Assembly: GCF_024499055.1 (NCBI RefSeq)
Contig: NZ_CP071249.1
Location: 1,915,001 to 1,979,000, forward strand
Direction: 5' to 3'
Source: Turicibacter bilis
GTDB taxonomy: Bacteria > Bacillota_I > Bacilli_A > MOL361 > Turicibacteraceae
Length of the DNA: 64,000 nucleotides
Shown: in pieces, positions 1-11,733 of the stretch
How positions within the stretch are numbered: the first letter of the stretch is position 1
Layout of the letters: each line of letters begins with the position of its first letter
Made by a program: the position numbers and the translations under genes
The notes under the pieces: generated by a model
The model's input: only the letters and a program-made list of their open reading frames with translations
Told to the model about the DNA's origin: nothing
The model's database searches: none

Positions 1-326
<326 letters not shown>

Positions 327-378
327 AAAGAAACTGAAGAAGATATCTAGTTTTGGAAGATTAACAACATCTTTCAAT

Positions 379-490
379 GGTCTAGTGATGATGGCAAGGA
401 GGGCACACCTGTTCCCATACCGAACACAGAAGTTAAGCTCCTTAGCGCCGAGGGTAGTACGCAAGTGCGAGAGTAGGACGTCGCTGGGCC
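379..490 (+). rRNA. 5S ribosomal RNA
   Basis: About 112 bases with the typical 5S core (CCCATACCGAACACAGAAGTT near 413-433). The two ends pair to form helix I (GGTCTAGTG with CGCTGGGCC, with G-U pairs). It sits directly downstream of 23S and upstream of a tRNA, as in Bacillota rrn operons. Confidence 0.96.
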
Positions 491-500
491 AAACCTATAT

Positions 501-574
501 GCGGGTGTAGTTTAATGGTAGAACTTCAGCCTTCCAAGCTGACTGTGAGAGTTCGATTCTCTTCACCCGCTCCA
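501..574 (+). tRNA. tRNA-Gly (anticodon UCC)
   Basis: Cloverleaf with acceptor arm GCGGGTG/CACCCGC, anticodon loop CTTCCAA (anticodon TCC at 533-535), T-loop GTTCGATTC and an encoded CCA at 572-574. It is the last gene of the rrn operon and is followed immediately by a terminator. Confidence 0.97.
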
Positions 575-586
575 ATTCGAATAGTC

Positions 587-608
587 GCACTCTTAGAGTG
601 CTTTTTTT
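587..608 (+). terminator. rrn operon terminator
   Basis: Stem GCACTC/GAGTGC with a 3-base loop followed by seven T residues, 12 bases after tRNA-Gly. A standard intrinsic terminator that ends the rRNA-tRNA transcript. Confidence 0.9.
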
Positions 609-693
609 ATCCCTTGTGAGAATATAATTTTCCAAAAATTTCGTTTATATCCGACTTTATTAATATTTATTATTGTATTATTAAATTATATCT

Positions 694-2394
<1,701 letters not shown>

Positions 2395-2422
2395 TTTAGT
2401 ATAATATTTAGTTTATAGATTT

Positions 2423-2494
2423 GTAGTTGGATTGAGAGTAAGAGCTTTTTAGAATTAAAAAGTGGGCTCGAGATCTAACTACTTTTTTTATTTT
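2423..2494 (+). terminator. pyrG terminator (long hairpin)
   Basis: GTAGTTGGA pairs with TCTAACTAC, enclosing a second helix (GAGC..TTTTT with AAAAA..GCTC), followed by TTTTTTTATTTT. A large intrinsic terminator closing pyrG. Confidence 0.75.
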
Positions 2495-2554
2495 ATTGGT
2501 AAAAATATGATATAATTATGTGTGAAAACGAATTCAGAGTTGAGGATGGGTAGG

Positions 2555-4635
2555 ATGAAGAATTACTTGTTTATTTTTTTAATCGCTATATGTTCGATGA
2601 TAAATAGTGGGGATGATTTTTGTATAGAAGCGTCTAGTGTTTTCAATAATTCTGATGAGGAATGGTTATTAGAAAAAAGTCAGAGTAAGTTTAAGATAGG
2701 GTACCCTTCTTCTATTACACCATTAAATTATTACTATTTTTATAGTTCGTTAAAGGGAGTTATTAATGATATTTCTCAAGAATTTTCTAATTTAACTGAT
2801 AAGAATTTATCTTCATATTTAATTTCAGATATTGCAGAAAATGAAAGTTTATTAAAATATGGGATTATCGATTTATTTGTATCAGGTAAGATGGAGGCAT
2901 ATAAGGAGTTTTATTATAGCTCCCCTATTCATGAATTCGAGTATACTTTTTATGTGAATCAAGGAAATAATGCGAAAAATACAGAAGACTTGATGAAGTA
3001 TAAAATTGGGATTGTTAATAATGATGATAAGATTGAAAAGTATTTATTATCTTTTAAAGATATTATTAGTTATCCAAATTATATGGCTCTATATGCTGGT
3101 CTTAATAATGGTGAGATTGATGCGATTTTTGTACCGAGAGATTTGTTTCAGTATTAAAGTTTAGTGCATGAGTTACGAGAGGTGAAATCAACGGAATATT
3201 TGTCATCAGCATGGTATTTTATTTCAGATGAACCTAATTTAATCTCAATTATAGATAGGATTATGTCTAAGATGCAGACGATGGAAAAGCATGCGGATTA
3301 TTTCTTCAACCATCAGAATGCATTAATTGGGAAGCTATATAATTTAGATAAATCGACATATGAATGGTTATTTTATCGGCAACCTGTGATAAAGGTTGGG
3401 ATTTATGATGTACCACCTTTTATGTATTATAATGAGGATGAGGATACGTTATCTGGGATGTTAGATTATGTTTTGAAGCAGATTCATAACAATTTTGGTG
3501 TCAAGTTTGAGTTTGTTTTTGGTGATTATGAAGAGTTAGTAGGGGCTTATCAACAGGGTGTGATTGATATATTACCTGTTTTTGAGATGGAGTCTAATGA
3601 GAAATTATTTTTAGAGGGAAATAATTATGAGATTTATCAAGGTCAGATAAATGCGTATGGGCTATTTAATCAAGTGATGTTTCAAGAGGCGGTGGGTACT
3701 AATCTTAATACAGTGCTAGGAAGTGTATCCAGTGAAGGATTTTTAAGAAGTGAGATGAATGTTCGAGTTGAAGATTCGATTAGTAAGTTACATGAGGGCT
3801 AGTTGAAAGAAAGATTGATTATTTATTACTAGATCCTGTTTATTTAGATTATTTTGAACAGTACAATTTGTCGTATAAAGGAAAAATTGGTAAGTATATT
3901 TTCTCTTTAATGGTTAGAGATAATCAAAATTTTATGATATTATTTGATGCGATTAAAGTACATGATTTTGAAGATGATGAGGTGCGATTGAAGTATGAGA
4001 TGGTCCTTTCAAGTGAAATGTACTTGTTTGAGATGTCTTCATTGAAGCATGATTTATATTTGATGCATCAGCAACAATTTTTGTTTGCTGGAGGGACTAT
4101 TCTATGTACATCTATTATTTTGGTGTTGGGACGTATGCGTTATTTGGATAAGAAGACGGAGCATTTGAAATATACGGATTATGCGACAGGACTTTTGAAT
4201 CGATTAGGTTATATGAATCAGATGGATAAGATGATGAATAAGGGTGAGCCGTTTACTTTTGCCATTATGGATATTGATCATTTTAAGTCAATTAATGATA
4301 CGTATGGTCATTTAGTTGGCGATCAAGTTATTACTTATGTGGCGAATGTGTTGAAGAAATGTTGTCCACAGAATAGTGTGATTTGTCGATTAGGTGGTGA
4401 TGAGTTTGTGATTTGTATTAGAGATCATAGTAAGGAAGTTGCTATTTCAGTTGTAGAAAGTATTAGAGAAGATTTGAAAGGTTATAGTGAATATTTTGAA
4501 GTGACCGTTTCAATGGGGATTTCTTTTTATAGAGGGGAGGCCGTTGATTTAGAAAAGCTTTATCAGCAGGCTGATCATGCTTTGTATGAAAGTAAGAAAA
4601 ATGGTCGGAATCAATATCAAATTTTTCAAAATTAG
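2555..4635 (+). pseudogene. broken sensor diguanylate cyclase (SBP-like sensor + GGDEF)
   Basis: Reading through the lesions gives one protein: a signal peptide from ATG 2555 (SD GAGG 9 bases upstream), two periplasmic substrate-binding-like modules, a membrane segment near 4080-4130 and a C-terminal GGDEF domain (GGDEF motif at about 4393-4407). Such proteins make cyclic-di-GMP in response to an external ligand. It is interrupted by an in-frame TAA at 3155-3157 and by a frameshift near 3796-3800, where a TAG follows the old frame and the +1 reading frame continues. No RxxD inhibitory site precedes GGDEF. Its promoter (TGATATAAT, 2508-2516) still looks intact. The last fragment alone could in principle be translated, but no good ribosome site was seen. 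Confidence 0.8.
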
Positions 4636-4639
4636 GGGA

Positions 4640-4667
4640 TTGCATATTGAGATTTCTTTGATATAAT
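4640..4667 (+). promoter_or_regulatory. promoter of the 19-codon leader unit
   Basis: TTGCAT (4640-4645), a 16-base spacer and TATAAT (4662-4667) with the extended element TG two bases before it. This predicts a transcript from about 4674 covering the short reading frame at 4705 and the hairpin after it. Confidence 0.6.
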
Positions 4668-4704
4668 AGTAACGTTAAATCCTATATAAAAAGGTGACAA
4701 AATA

Positions 4705-4764
4705 ATGAAACTAACAAATTTGGAAACTAAATTGACAAATTTCATATATATTTTAAGTATCTAG
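4705..4764 (+). CDS. possible 19-residue leader peptide
   Basis: ATG with a good ribosome site (AAGGTGA, 7 bases upstream) encodes MKLTNLETKLTNFIYILSI and stops at TAG 4762-4764. The stop codon abuts the left arm of a strong terminator. It lies between its own promoter and the oxidoreductase gene at 4833, with no other clear promoter in between. This is the geometry of a translated attenuator or a tiny free-standing peptide gene. The repeated LTN triplet is the only visible pattern. No function is claimed. Confidence 0.4.
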   Translation: MKLTNLETKLTNFIYILSI

Positions 4765-4794
4765 CACTCTATGTTCGCATAGGGTGCTTTTTTG
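4763..4794 (+). terminator. terminator/attenuator before the FAD oxidoreductase
   Basis: Eleven-base stem AGCACTCTATG/CATAGGGTGCT (one G-U pair) with a TTCG tetraloop, followed by six T residues. It ends the short leader transcript unless read through. Confidence 0.8.
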
Positions 4795-4832
4795 TTGGTA
4801 TATACCAGATTTGTTTAAAGGAGTAGAGAGCA

Positions 4833-6248
4833 ATGAGTAATTACGATGTTGTTATTGTTGGGGCAGGACCTGCAGGGATTTTTGCTGCATATGAGTTATC
4901 AAAGAAAAATAAGGATTTAAAGGTGGCTTTAGTAGATAAGGGGTTAGATATTTATAAACGTAGATGTCCAATTCTTGAACATAAAATTAAAAAATGTCCA
5001 GTAATCAAGGACCATGTAGGTTGTATGCCTGCTTGTTCAATTACGAATGGGTTTGGTGGAGCTGGTGCTTATTCGGATGGAAAGTTTAATATTACACATG
5101 AGTTTGGTGGATGGATGACAGATTATTTATCAAATGGTGTAGTAGAGGATTTAATTAGTTATGTTGATGAAATTAATTTAGAACATGGGGCAACGACTGA
5201 TATTACGGACCCAACGACGGATAAGGTTCGTGAGATTGAGAAACGTGGATATGCGGTAGGATTAAAATTACTTCGTGCAAAAGTTCGTCATTTAGGAACA
5301 GAACAAAACTTAGAAATTTTAAAAAGCATTTATGAAGCAATGAAAGACCGTGTGGATTATCACTTTAAAACTGAAGTAAAAGATGTTATCGTCGAAGATA
5401 ATGAAGTAAAAGGGTTATTACTTGCTAATGGAGAGACAATGAAGGCTAATCAAGTCTTTTTAGCACCAGGTCGTGATGGATCAGTATGGTTAAAAGACGT
5501 GATGAAAGGTCAAAATATTCCGATGAAGAATTTACAAGTTGACATTGGAGTACGCGTGGAAACTTCTGATATTGTCATGCAAGAAATCAATGAGCATTTA
5601 TATGAAGGAAAGTTCGTCTATCGCACGAGTGTAGGGACTGTTGTTCGTACGTTCTGTTCAAATCCTTCAGGTCATGTTGTTGTTGAAAATCATTCAGGAA
5701 CGATGTTGGCAAATGGTCATGCTTATAAGGATCCAAAGTTAGGAAGTAAGAATACGAACTTTGCTTTACTTGTTTCTCATACGTTTGAAGAACCATTTGA
5801 TCAACCAAATGAGTTTGCTCATGAAGTTTCACATTTAGCAAACAAATTATCAAATGGATCAATAATTGTTCAAAAATATGGAGATATTTTAAGAGGGCGT
5901 CGTACGACGGCTAAACGTTTAAAAGAAGGATTCGTAGAACCAACATTAAAAGAGGCGGTTCCTGGAGATTTAGGGTTAGTACTGCCTTATAATACGATGA
6001 AGTCATTAATTGAGATGACGGAAGCGTTAGATCATGTAACACCAGGTATTGCAGCGGAGCATACGTTGTTCTATGGTGTAGAAGCGAAATTCTATTCAGC
6101 TCGTCCTGAGATTGACGATAAGTTTGAAACAAAAGTTAAGGGCTTATTCGTTGGTGGAGATGGAGCGGGTGTAACACGCGGACTTGCGCAAGCTGGAGCA
6201 AGCGGAGTTTGGGTGGCTCGTCAAATTTTAGAGCGCTATGAGGCGTAA
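4833..6248 (+). CDS. NAD(P)/FAD-dependent oxidoreductase (COG2509-like)
   Basis: A 471-residue flavoprotein of unknown substrate. The N-terminus has the FAD-binding Rossmann signature VVIVGAGPAGIFAAYEL, and a second glycine-rich segment (GLFVGGDGAGVTRGLAQA) near the C-terminus completes the FAD site. A cysteine-rich stretch (CPILEHKIKKCPVIKDHVGC.. CPAC region, residues about 45-70) could bind metal or be redox active. It belongs to the uncharacterised 'FAD-dependent protein' family common in Bacillota. The start at ATG 4833 has AAAGGAG 9 bases upstream. It lies after a leader peptide/terminator unit that may attenuate it. Confidence 0.85.
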   Translation: MSNYDVVIVGAGPAGIFAAYELSKKNKDLKVALVDKGLDIYKRRCPILEHKIKKCPVIKDHVGCMPACSITNGFGGAGAYSDGKFNITHEFGGWMTDYLSNGVVEDLISYVDEINLEHGATTDITDPTTDKVREIEKRGYAVGLKLLRAKVRHLGTEQNLEILKSIYEAMKDRVDYHFKTEVKDVIVEDNEVKGLLLANGETMKANQVFLAPGRDGSVWLKDVMKGQNIPMKNLQVDIGVRVETSDIVMQEINEHLYEGKFVYRTSVGTVVRTFCSNPSGHVVVENHSGTMLANGHAYKDPKLGSKNTNFALLVSHTFEEPFDQPNEFAHEVSHLANKLSNGSIIVQKYGDILRGRRTTAKRLKEGFVEPTLKEAVPGDLGLVLPYNTMKSLIEMTEALDHVTPGIAAEHTLFYGVEAKFYSARPEIDDKFETKVKGLFVGGDGAGVTRGLAQAGASGVWVARQILERYEA

Positions 6249-6313
6249 AATTGATGAATTGTTTTCGCTAATCAATTCATTTAGATACTAGAAAAATTTA
6301 AATTTCATTTTGA

Positions 6314-7613
<1,300 letters not shown>

Positions 7614-7615
<2 letters not shown>

Positions 7616-7680
7616 AACAACTCTGCACTATGTGCAGTTAGTTGTTCTTGACTCCGCAACAAGCGGAGTTATCCTTTTTT
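7614..7680 (+). terminator. double hairpin and terminator after purA
   Basis: A first hairpin (AGAACAAC/GTTGTTCT enclosing CTGCAC/GTGCAG) begins at the stop codon. A second (ACTCCGC/GCGGAGT, 7651-7669) is followed by CCTTTTTT. The second is the likely intrinsic terminator. Confidence 0.8.
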
Positions 7681-7924
7681 GTGAAAGTCGTGAGAAACGA
7701 AGTAAGCACGACTACTACAAGAGGATTATTAGAAGCGAGAGTTTTCTTAATCGAGTGAAACTTTTGAATTAGAAATGAGAATTTATTTAGATACATACAT
7801 AGTGAAAAAGATTTCACATTTTACGAAATAAGCTTAGTACATTCGTTTTGATGGTAGCCAGGCTAACTATAGTAGCGCTAAAATTTTTTCAGCTATGAAA
7901 AACTTATCGCTACTTATATATATT

Positions 7925-8473
7925 CTGAGATAGCGGTGGAGAAAGCTGTTATAAATGTCAGTAAAGTGAGTGATTTGAGTAGAGAAGGGGAAATCTCTAC
8001 TAAGATTAATCAGTAAGAAAAAGTCATGAATCTGATGGGGAAGTCAGGTTTATGGTTATTGAATAGATGACTTTAGTGGAAGTGGGGAAGCTTCTGCTAT
8101 AATTTAGCGTATCATTATCGTGAGGAAACGATGGTGATGGATTTATGAGTGAGAGGTTTTAATAGAAATGGGGAAGTTTCTACTAATATAATTTGAATAT
8201 AGCTGAGAAGTTATGTTTATTTGAGTAAGAGCAACCTATTAGAAGCGGGGAAACTTCTACTAGGTTTTAGTGAGAAAACAGAATTTAATTGAATAAGAGT
8301 AGTAGTGAGAGTTAGAATTTTGAAGTGGATGGTAGATGGAAGGTGCTTATTAATAATGGGGAAGTTATTAATGGGTGGAAGGAACGTTTGTTTTATTTTT
8401 TAGGAGTAGGCTAAGAAGGTCAAGGTGGGAATTTTTATATAGATAGGCAACGCAATTTGCGTTGCTTTTTTTT
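7925..8473 (+). ncRNA. tandem GRGGAA-loop hairpin RNA
   Basis: No coding frame is seen between purA and 8516. Instead there are seven long stem-loops, each with the same hexaloop GGGGAA or GAGGAA, at 7987-7992, 8037-8042, 8084-8089, 8122-8127 (GAGGAA), 8170-8175, 8247-8252 and 8358-8363. Their stems are 8-13 base pairs and differ in sequence but pair throughout; two carry one A-C or T-C mismatch, and several use G-U pairs. A weaker relative (GGTGGAGAA loop) is at 7931-7947. Some hairpins are enclosed by longer pairings (TGATT/AATCA around the first, AAAGTCAT/ATGACTTT around the second). A perfect terminator closes the array. The upstream part, 7681-7924, holds further imperfect hairpins (for example AGTAGCG/CGCTACT at about 7871-7913), and the 5' end is not fixed. 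GGA in positions 3-5 of a hexaloop is the geometry recognised by CsrA/RsmA proteins, but whether this organism has one is unknown. Confidence 0.7.
8447..8473 (+). terminator. terminator of the hairpin-array RNA
   Basis: GCAACGC/GCGTTGC stem with an AATTT loop followed by eight T residues. It ends the non-coding unit 40 bases before the next gene. Confidence 0.9.
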
Positions 8474-8515
8474 CTAAATCATGTAAAATAGTGATGTTAA
8501 AGGGGCGTGATTTGG

Positions 8516-8797
8516 ATGAAGAAATGGTATTATGCAATTTTTTTAGTTTGTTTATTTGTTTTTAATCAAGCATTTAAGTCTTATGTAGAAGTATATGGTT
8601 TAATTGAAGGAGTATTGGTTGGGTTAACGATTGCATTTTTATGTAAGCTGGTGTTTAAGGTAGTGACGAAGACGATTATTTTTATCGCTATTGTGTGTGG
8701 TATTTTAGTGTTTTTAGTGTCATCAGGTTATATTGAGTTACCAGCAGAGCTTGCTAATCTTTTTAACCTTTCACATATATTTCACAGTTTTTTCTAA
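8516..8797 (+). CDS. small hypothetical membrane protein (93 aa)
   Basis: Not recognised. The 93-residue product is strongly hydrophobic, with two or three predicted membrane segments (about residues 4-20, 30-50 and 55-70) and a short polar tail. ATG 8516 is preferred over GTG 8507 because AGGGG (8501-8505) lies 10 bases before the ATG but only 1 before the GTG. A -10-like element (TGTAAAAT, about 8481) precedes it. The thioredoxin-like gene follows 50 bases later in the same direction. Confidence 0.7.
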   Translation: MKKWYYAIFLVCLFVFNQAFKSYVEVYGLIEGVLVGLTIAFLCKLVFKVVTKTIIFIAIVCGILVFLVSSGYIELPAELANLFNLSHIFHSFF

Positions 8798-8847
8798 TAT
8801 AAGAGGTTATTTTAAGTTATAATAATGGATGTAAAGGAGCAATAGTT

Positions 8848-9432
8848 ATGAAGAAAATTTTAATAGCCTTAGTTGCAGTTATTGTTATTGCAGTAGGAGC
8901 AAATTTCCTATTCCCTTCGGTTAATTCGCTGACTGATTTTAAACATATTAACTATACAGAGACTTTTGATCAAAAGGAGTCAGAGTATTACGTTTATTTT
9001 TATCAGGAAACTTGCCCACTCTGTTTGCAGTTTAGTCCAGAGCTAGTGGCTGCGTATAATGAGAAGGATGTTCCGATTTATGTGGTTGATGCTGCGGCAA
9101 CAGAAAATAAAGCGGCTTGGTATGATTGGGCTGCTCATGATAAAAAATATACAAAAGTGATTGGTAAAGTTGAGAATGGGGTACAGGTTTTCAATGAAGG
9201 AGAATCGAGTGCGAAGTATCCATCGAATGAAGGATGGACAATTTCTACAAATAAAAATAATGAGCTTGTTGCTTATCATAAAGATGCTTTTAATAACCGT
9301 TCACCACAAACCGCAGAAGAAATTGAGATTTCTGGTACACCAGCGTTAATTAAAGTTAAAGATGGGAAGTTAGCGGGGTATGGTGAAGGGATCGATCAAG
9401 ACCGTGCTTTATTGGAGACTTATGGACAATAA
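8848..9432 (+). CDS. membrane-anchored thioredoxin-fold protein
   Basis: Likely an extracytoplasmic disulfide/thiol protein or chaperone. The 194-residue product has an N-terminal membrane anchor (residues 3-22), then a thioredoxin-like domain with the active-site motif CPLC (Cys56, Cys59) in YQETCPLC and a late cis-proline segment (SGTPAL). An unusual insertion of about 70 residues lies between the CxxC helix and the TPAL strand. ATG 8848 follows AAGGAGC. A terminator follows. The substrate is unknown. Confidence 0.8.
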   Translation: MKKILIALVAVIVIAVGANFLFPSVNSLTDFKHINYTETFDQKESEYYVYFYQETCPLCLQFSPELVAAYNEKDVPIYVVDAAATENKAAWYDWAAHDKKYTKVIGKVENGVQVFNEGESSAKYPSNEGWTISTNKNNELVAYHKDAFNNRSPQTAEEIEISGTPALIKVKDGKLAGYGEGIDQDRALLETYGQ

Positions 9433-9437
9433 TTTAA

Positions 9438-9468
9438 AAAAATCTTGCTTTAACGAGCAAGATTTTTT
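9438..9468 (+). terminator. terminator after the thioredoxin-like gene
   Basis: AAATCTTGCT/AGCAAGATTT stem with a TTAACG loop and a T tract. Confidence 0.85.
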
Positions 9469-9493
9469 AACAGATTAATATGAGGTGATAGAT

Positions 9494-10186
9494 ATGAAAC
9501 ATATTTTCGTAATTGATGATGATGCAAATATTAGACAATTAATTTTAAGATATTTAGAAAAGGAAGGATATAAGGTTACAACATTTGAAAATGCAGATTC
9601 AGTGTTAGAGGCATTTAATGTGATGCAACCAGATGCCCTTGTTTTAGATATTATGATGCCAGGTACAATGGATGGGCTTGATTTATGTAAAAAGATTCGT
9701 ACGGTCAGTCAAGTTCCAATTATTTTCGTATCAGCGAAAGATGAAGCGGTGGATCGTATTATTGGTTTAGAGCTTGGAGCGGATGATTATTTATCAAAAC
9801 CATTTAGTCCTCGCGAGTTGTTAGTACGTTTGAAAATTATTTTCCGCCGTATTGAACCCGTCATGGCAACTGAACAAGAGACAACTCTTTATCAAATTAA
9901 CGATGTAAAAATTGATGATTCAAAACGTGTCTGCACAGTGAATGGTGCTGAGATGTCATTAACAAATAATGAGTATATGTTATTATCTTATTTAGTAAAG
10001 AACAAAAATATTTCATTTACTCGCGAAAATTTAATTCAAAATATTTGGGGTTATGATTATGTCGGAGAATCACGAATGATTGATGATTTAGTGAAACGTC
10101 TTCGTAAAAAATTAAAAGCGATGAATGCACAGGTTGAGATTACAACGGTTTGGGGTTATGGATACCGAATCGATGATAATTTATAA
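9494..10186 (+). CDS. OmpR/PhoB-family response regulator
   Basis: Transcription regulator phosphorylated by the adjacent kinase. The 230-residue protein has a receiver domain (acidic pocket DDD at 8-10, phospho-acceptor Asp52 in LVLDIMMPG, conserved Lys in LSKPFSPREL) and a C-terminal winged helix ending TTVWGYGYRI. ATG 9494 is chosen over GTG 9485 because GAGG (9482-9485) is 8 bases before it. It forms an operon with the kinase 12 bases downstream. Targets are not evident from the sequence. Confidence 0.92.
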   Translation: MKHIFVIDDDANIRQLILRYLEKEGYKVTTFENADSVLEAFNVMQPDALVLDIMMPGTMDGLDLCKKIRTVSQVPIIFVSAKDEAVDRIIGLELGADDYLSKPFSPRELLVRLKIIFRRIEPVMATEQETTLYQINDVKIDDSKRVCTVNGAEMSLTNNEYMLLSYLVKNKNISFTRENLIQNIWGYDYVGESRMIDDLVKRLRKKLKAMNAQVEITTVWGYGYRIDDNL

Positions 10187-10198
10187 TTAGGTGTTGAT

Positions 10199-11542
10199 AT
10201 GAGACTTGATCGCAAGTTGTTTTGGAGTTATATTGTGATTATTTTAATCGCGATCTCCACGTCATTTACACTATTTACAGTGGCCTCTAATCAATTTTTA
10301 ACTTATCGTTTAATGGATAGTATGAAAAAAGAGCTAGATTTAATTAAGGAAAACTTGATGATTTATAATACGGATTATTTTCACTCAGGATCTGTCATTA
10401 GAGATCATATTATGCAATTAGTTCAATCTAACTTGATTATTATCCAGGATAATACACTAGCTTTTACAAATAGTCAGGATCTTTATGATGAATTACAGGT
10501 TCATAAAGGGGATATTTCTTATCTAAATAAACATTATTTAACTGTTTCAGGTGAAACGAATATTGGATATACGAAGTTTGATATTATCTTATTGAGTGAA
10601 AAAGGGATGATTAGTGAATTAAATCAACTAAATTTAAGTATCCTATTTATTACTTCACTGGTCAGTATGTTAATTGCTGCGTTTTTTGGCGTCTATGTTC
10701 AAAATAATATTTCAAGACCAATTCATTTACTGAAAAATAAGGTTCGAGGTTTCCAAGAAAGTATGGAGGCGCCTGAGGTAACGATTTATACAGGTGATGA
10801 GATCCAAGAATTAGATGAAGATATTGTTCGTATGGCGACATCGATTGTTAATAATGATCGTAAGCGCAAGGCGTTCTTCGAAAATACGTCTCATGAATTA
10901 AAGACCCCCTTAATGAATATTCGCGGTTATGCGGAAGGATTAAAGGATGGTATTTTTTCAATCGATGAGGCTGCTGAAGTCATTGCTCAGGAGAGTGAGT
11001 CCCTTCGAACGTTAGTTGAGTCTATTTTATATTTATCTAAACTTGAAGATGCGACGCACGATCGTTATCAACTTCAGTTGGTTGATTTAAATCAATTTTT
11101 AGATGGCTTCTATCATAAGATGGCGGGTTTAGTAGCAGATAAGAATCTTGAATTTCAGTTGAATTTGGATAAATCAGTTCAAGTTAAAATGGATGATGAT
11201 AAGATGATTCGTGCGTTATCGAATATTATTACGAATGCAGTTCGTTATGCGAAGACAGTGATTTCGATTGAGACGATTGTTGAGAATAATGTTGTGGAGA
11301 TTCGTTTATTTAATGATGGACCACAAATTGCTGAGGCGGATTTACCTTATCTTTTTGATCGTTTTTATAAAGGGGATAAAGGTCAGTCAGGTCTTGGTTT
11401 AGCGATTGTTCAAAGTATTATGACAACACATCATGGTACGGTTGAGGCGCTAAATGTTGAGGGTGGTGTATGTATGAGTGTTAAGTTACCTTATGTGGCA
11501 TCTTCTAGTAAACGTCGATTAAATGAGATGAAAAAAGGTTAA
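10199..11542 (+). CDS. sensor histidine kinase
   Basis: Partner of the upstream response regulator. The 447-residue protein has a membrane helix at 9-30, an extracellular sensor of about 115 residues, a second helix at 147-167, a HAMP-like linker, the phospho-acceptor His232 in TSHELKTPL, and an ATPase domain with N-box (NIITNAVRYA) and G-box (GQSGLGLAIVQS). It starts at ATG 10199, 12 bases after the regulator stop. The signal is unknown. The stop codon lies inside the left arm of its terminator. Confidence 0.92.
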   Translation: MRLDRKLFWSYIVIILIAISTSFTLFTVASNQFLTYRLMDSMKKELDLIKENLMIYNTDYFHSGSVIRDHIMQLVQSNLIIIQDNTLAFTNSQDLYDELQVHKGDISYLNKHYLTVSGETNIGYTKFDIILLSEKGMISELNQLNLSILFITSLVSMLIAAFFGVYVQNNISRPIHLLKNKVRGFQESMEAPEVTIYTGDEIQELDEDIVRMATSIVNNDRKRKAFFENTSHELKTPLMNIRGYAEGLKDGIFSIDEAAEVIAQESESLRTLVESILYLSKLEDATHDRYQLQLVDLNQFLDGFYHKMAGLVADKNLEFQLNLDKSVQVKMDDDKMIRALSNIITNAVRYAKTVISIETIVENNVVEIRLFNDGPQIAEADLPYLFDRFYKGDKGQSGLGLAIVQSIMTTHHGTVEALNVEGGVCMSVKLPYVASSSKRRLNEMKKG

Positions 11543-11570
11543 ATCAATAAACTGATTTAACCTTTTTTAT
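11533..11570 (+). terminator. terminator of the two-component operon
   Basis: AAAAGGTTAAATCA/TGATTTAACCTTTT stem followed by T residues, overlapping the kinase stop codon. Confidence 0.88.
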
Positions 11571-11733
11571 TTGAAATGAAAGTGGATTAATCATTTGTTA
11601 GCGTTTCGGTAGTTTATCATTTTTTTTATTGCGACAAATGATGTCAAAAATTTAAAAGAAAGATTTGTTAGAATGGGCAATTTAAGTTAAAATAAATAGG
11701 TAAAGTAAAATAGGATAAGGTGGGAAAGTAGAC

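Noticed and set aside
3796-3802. Programmed frameshift in the GGDEF gene
   Set aside because: The GGGG run could slip, but the same gene also has an in-frame stop at 3155, which makes decay the simpler explanation.
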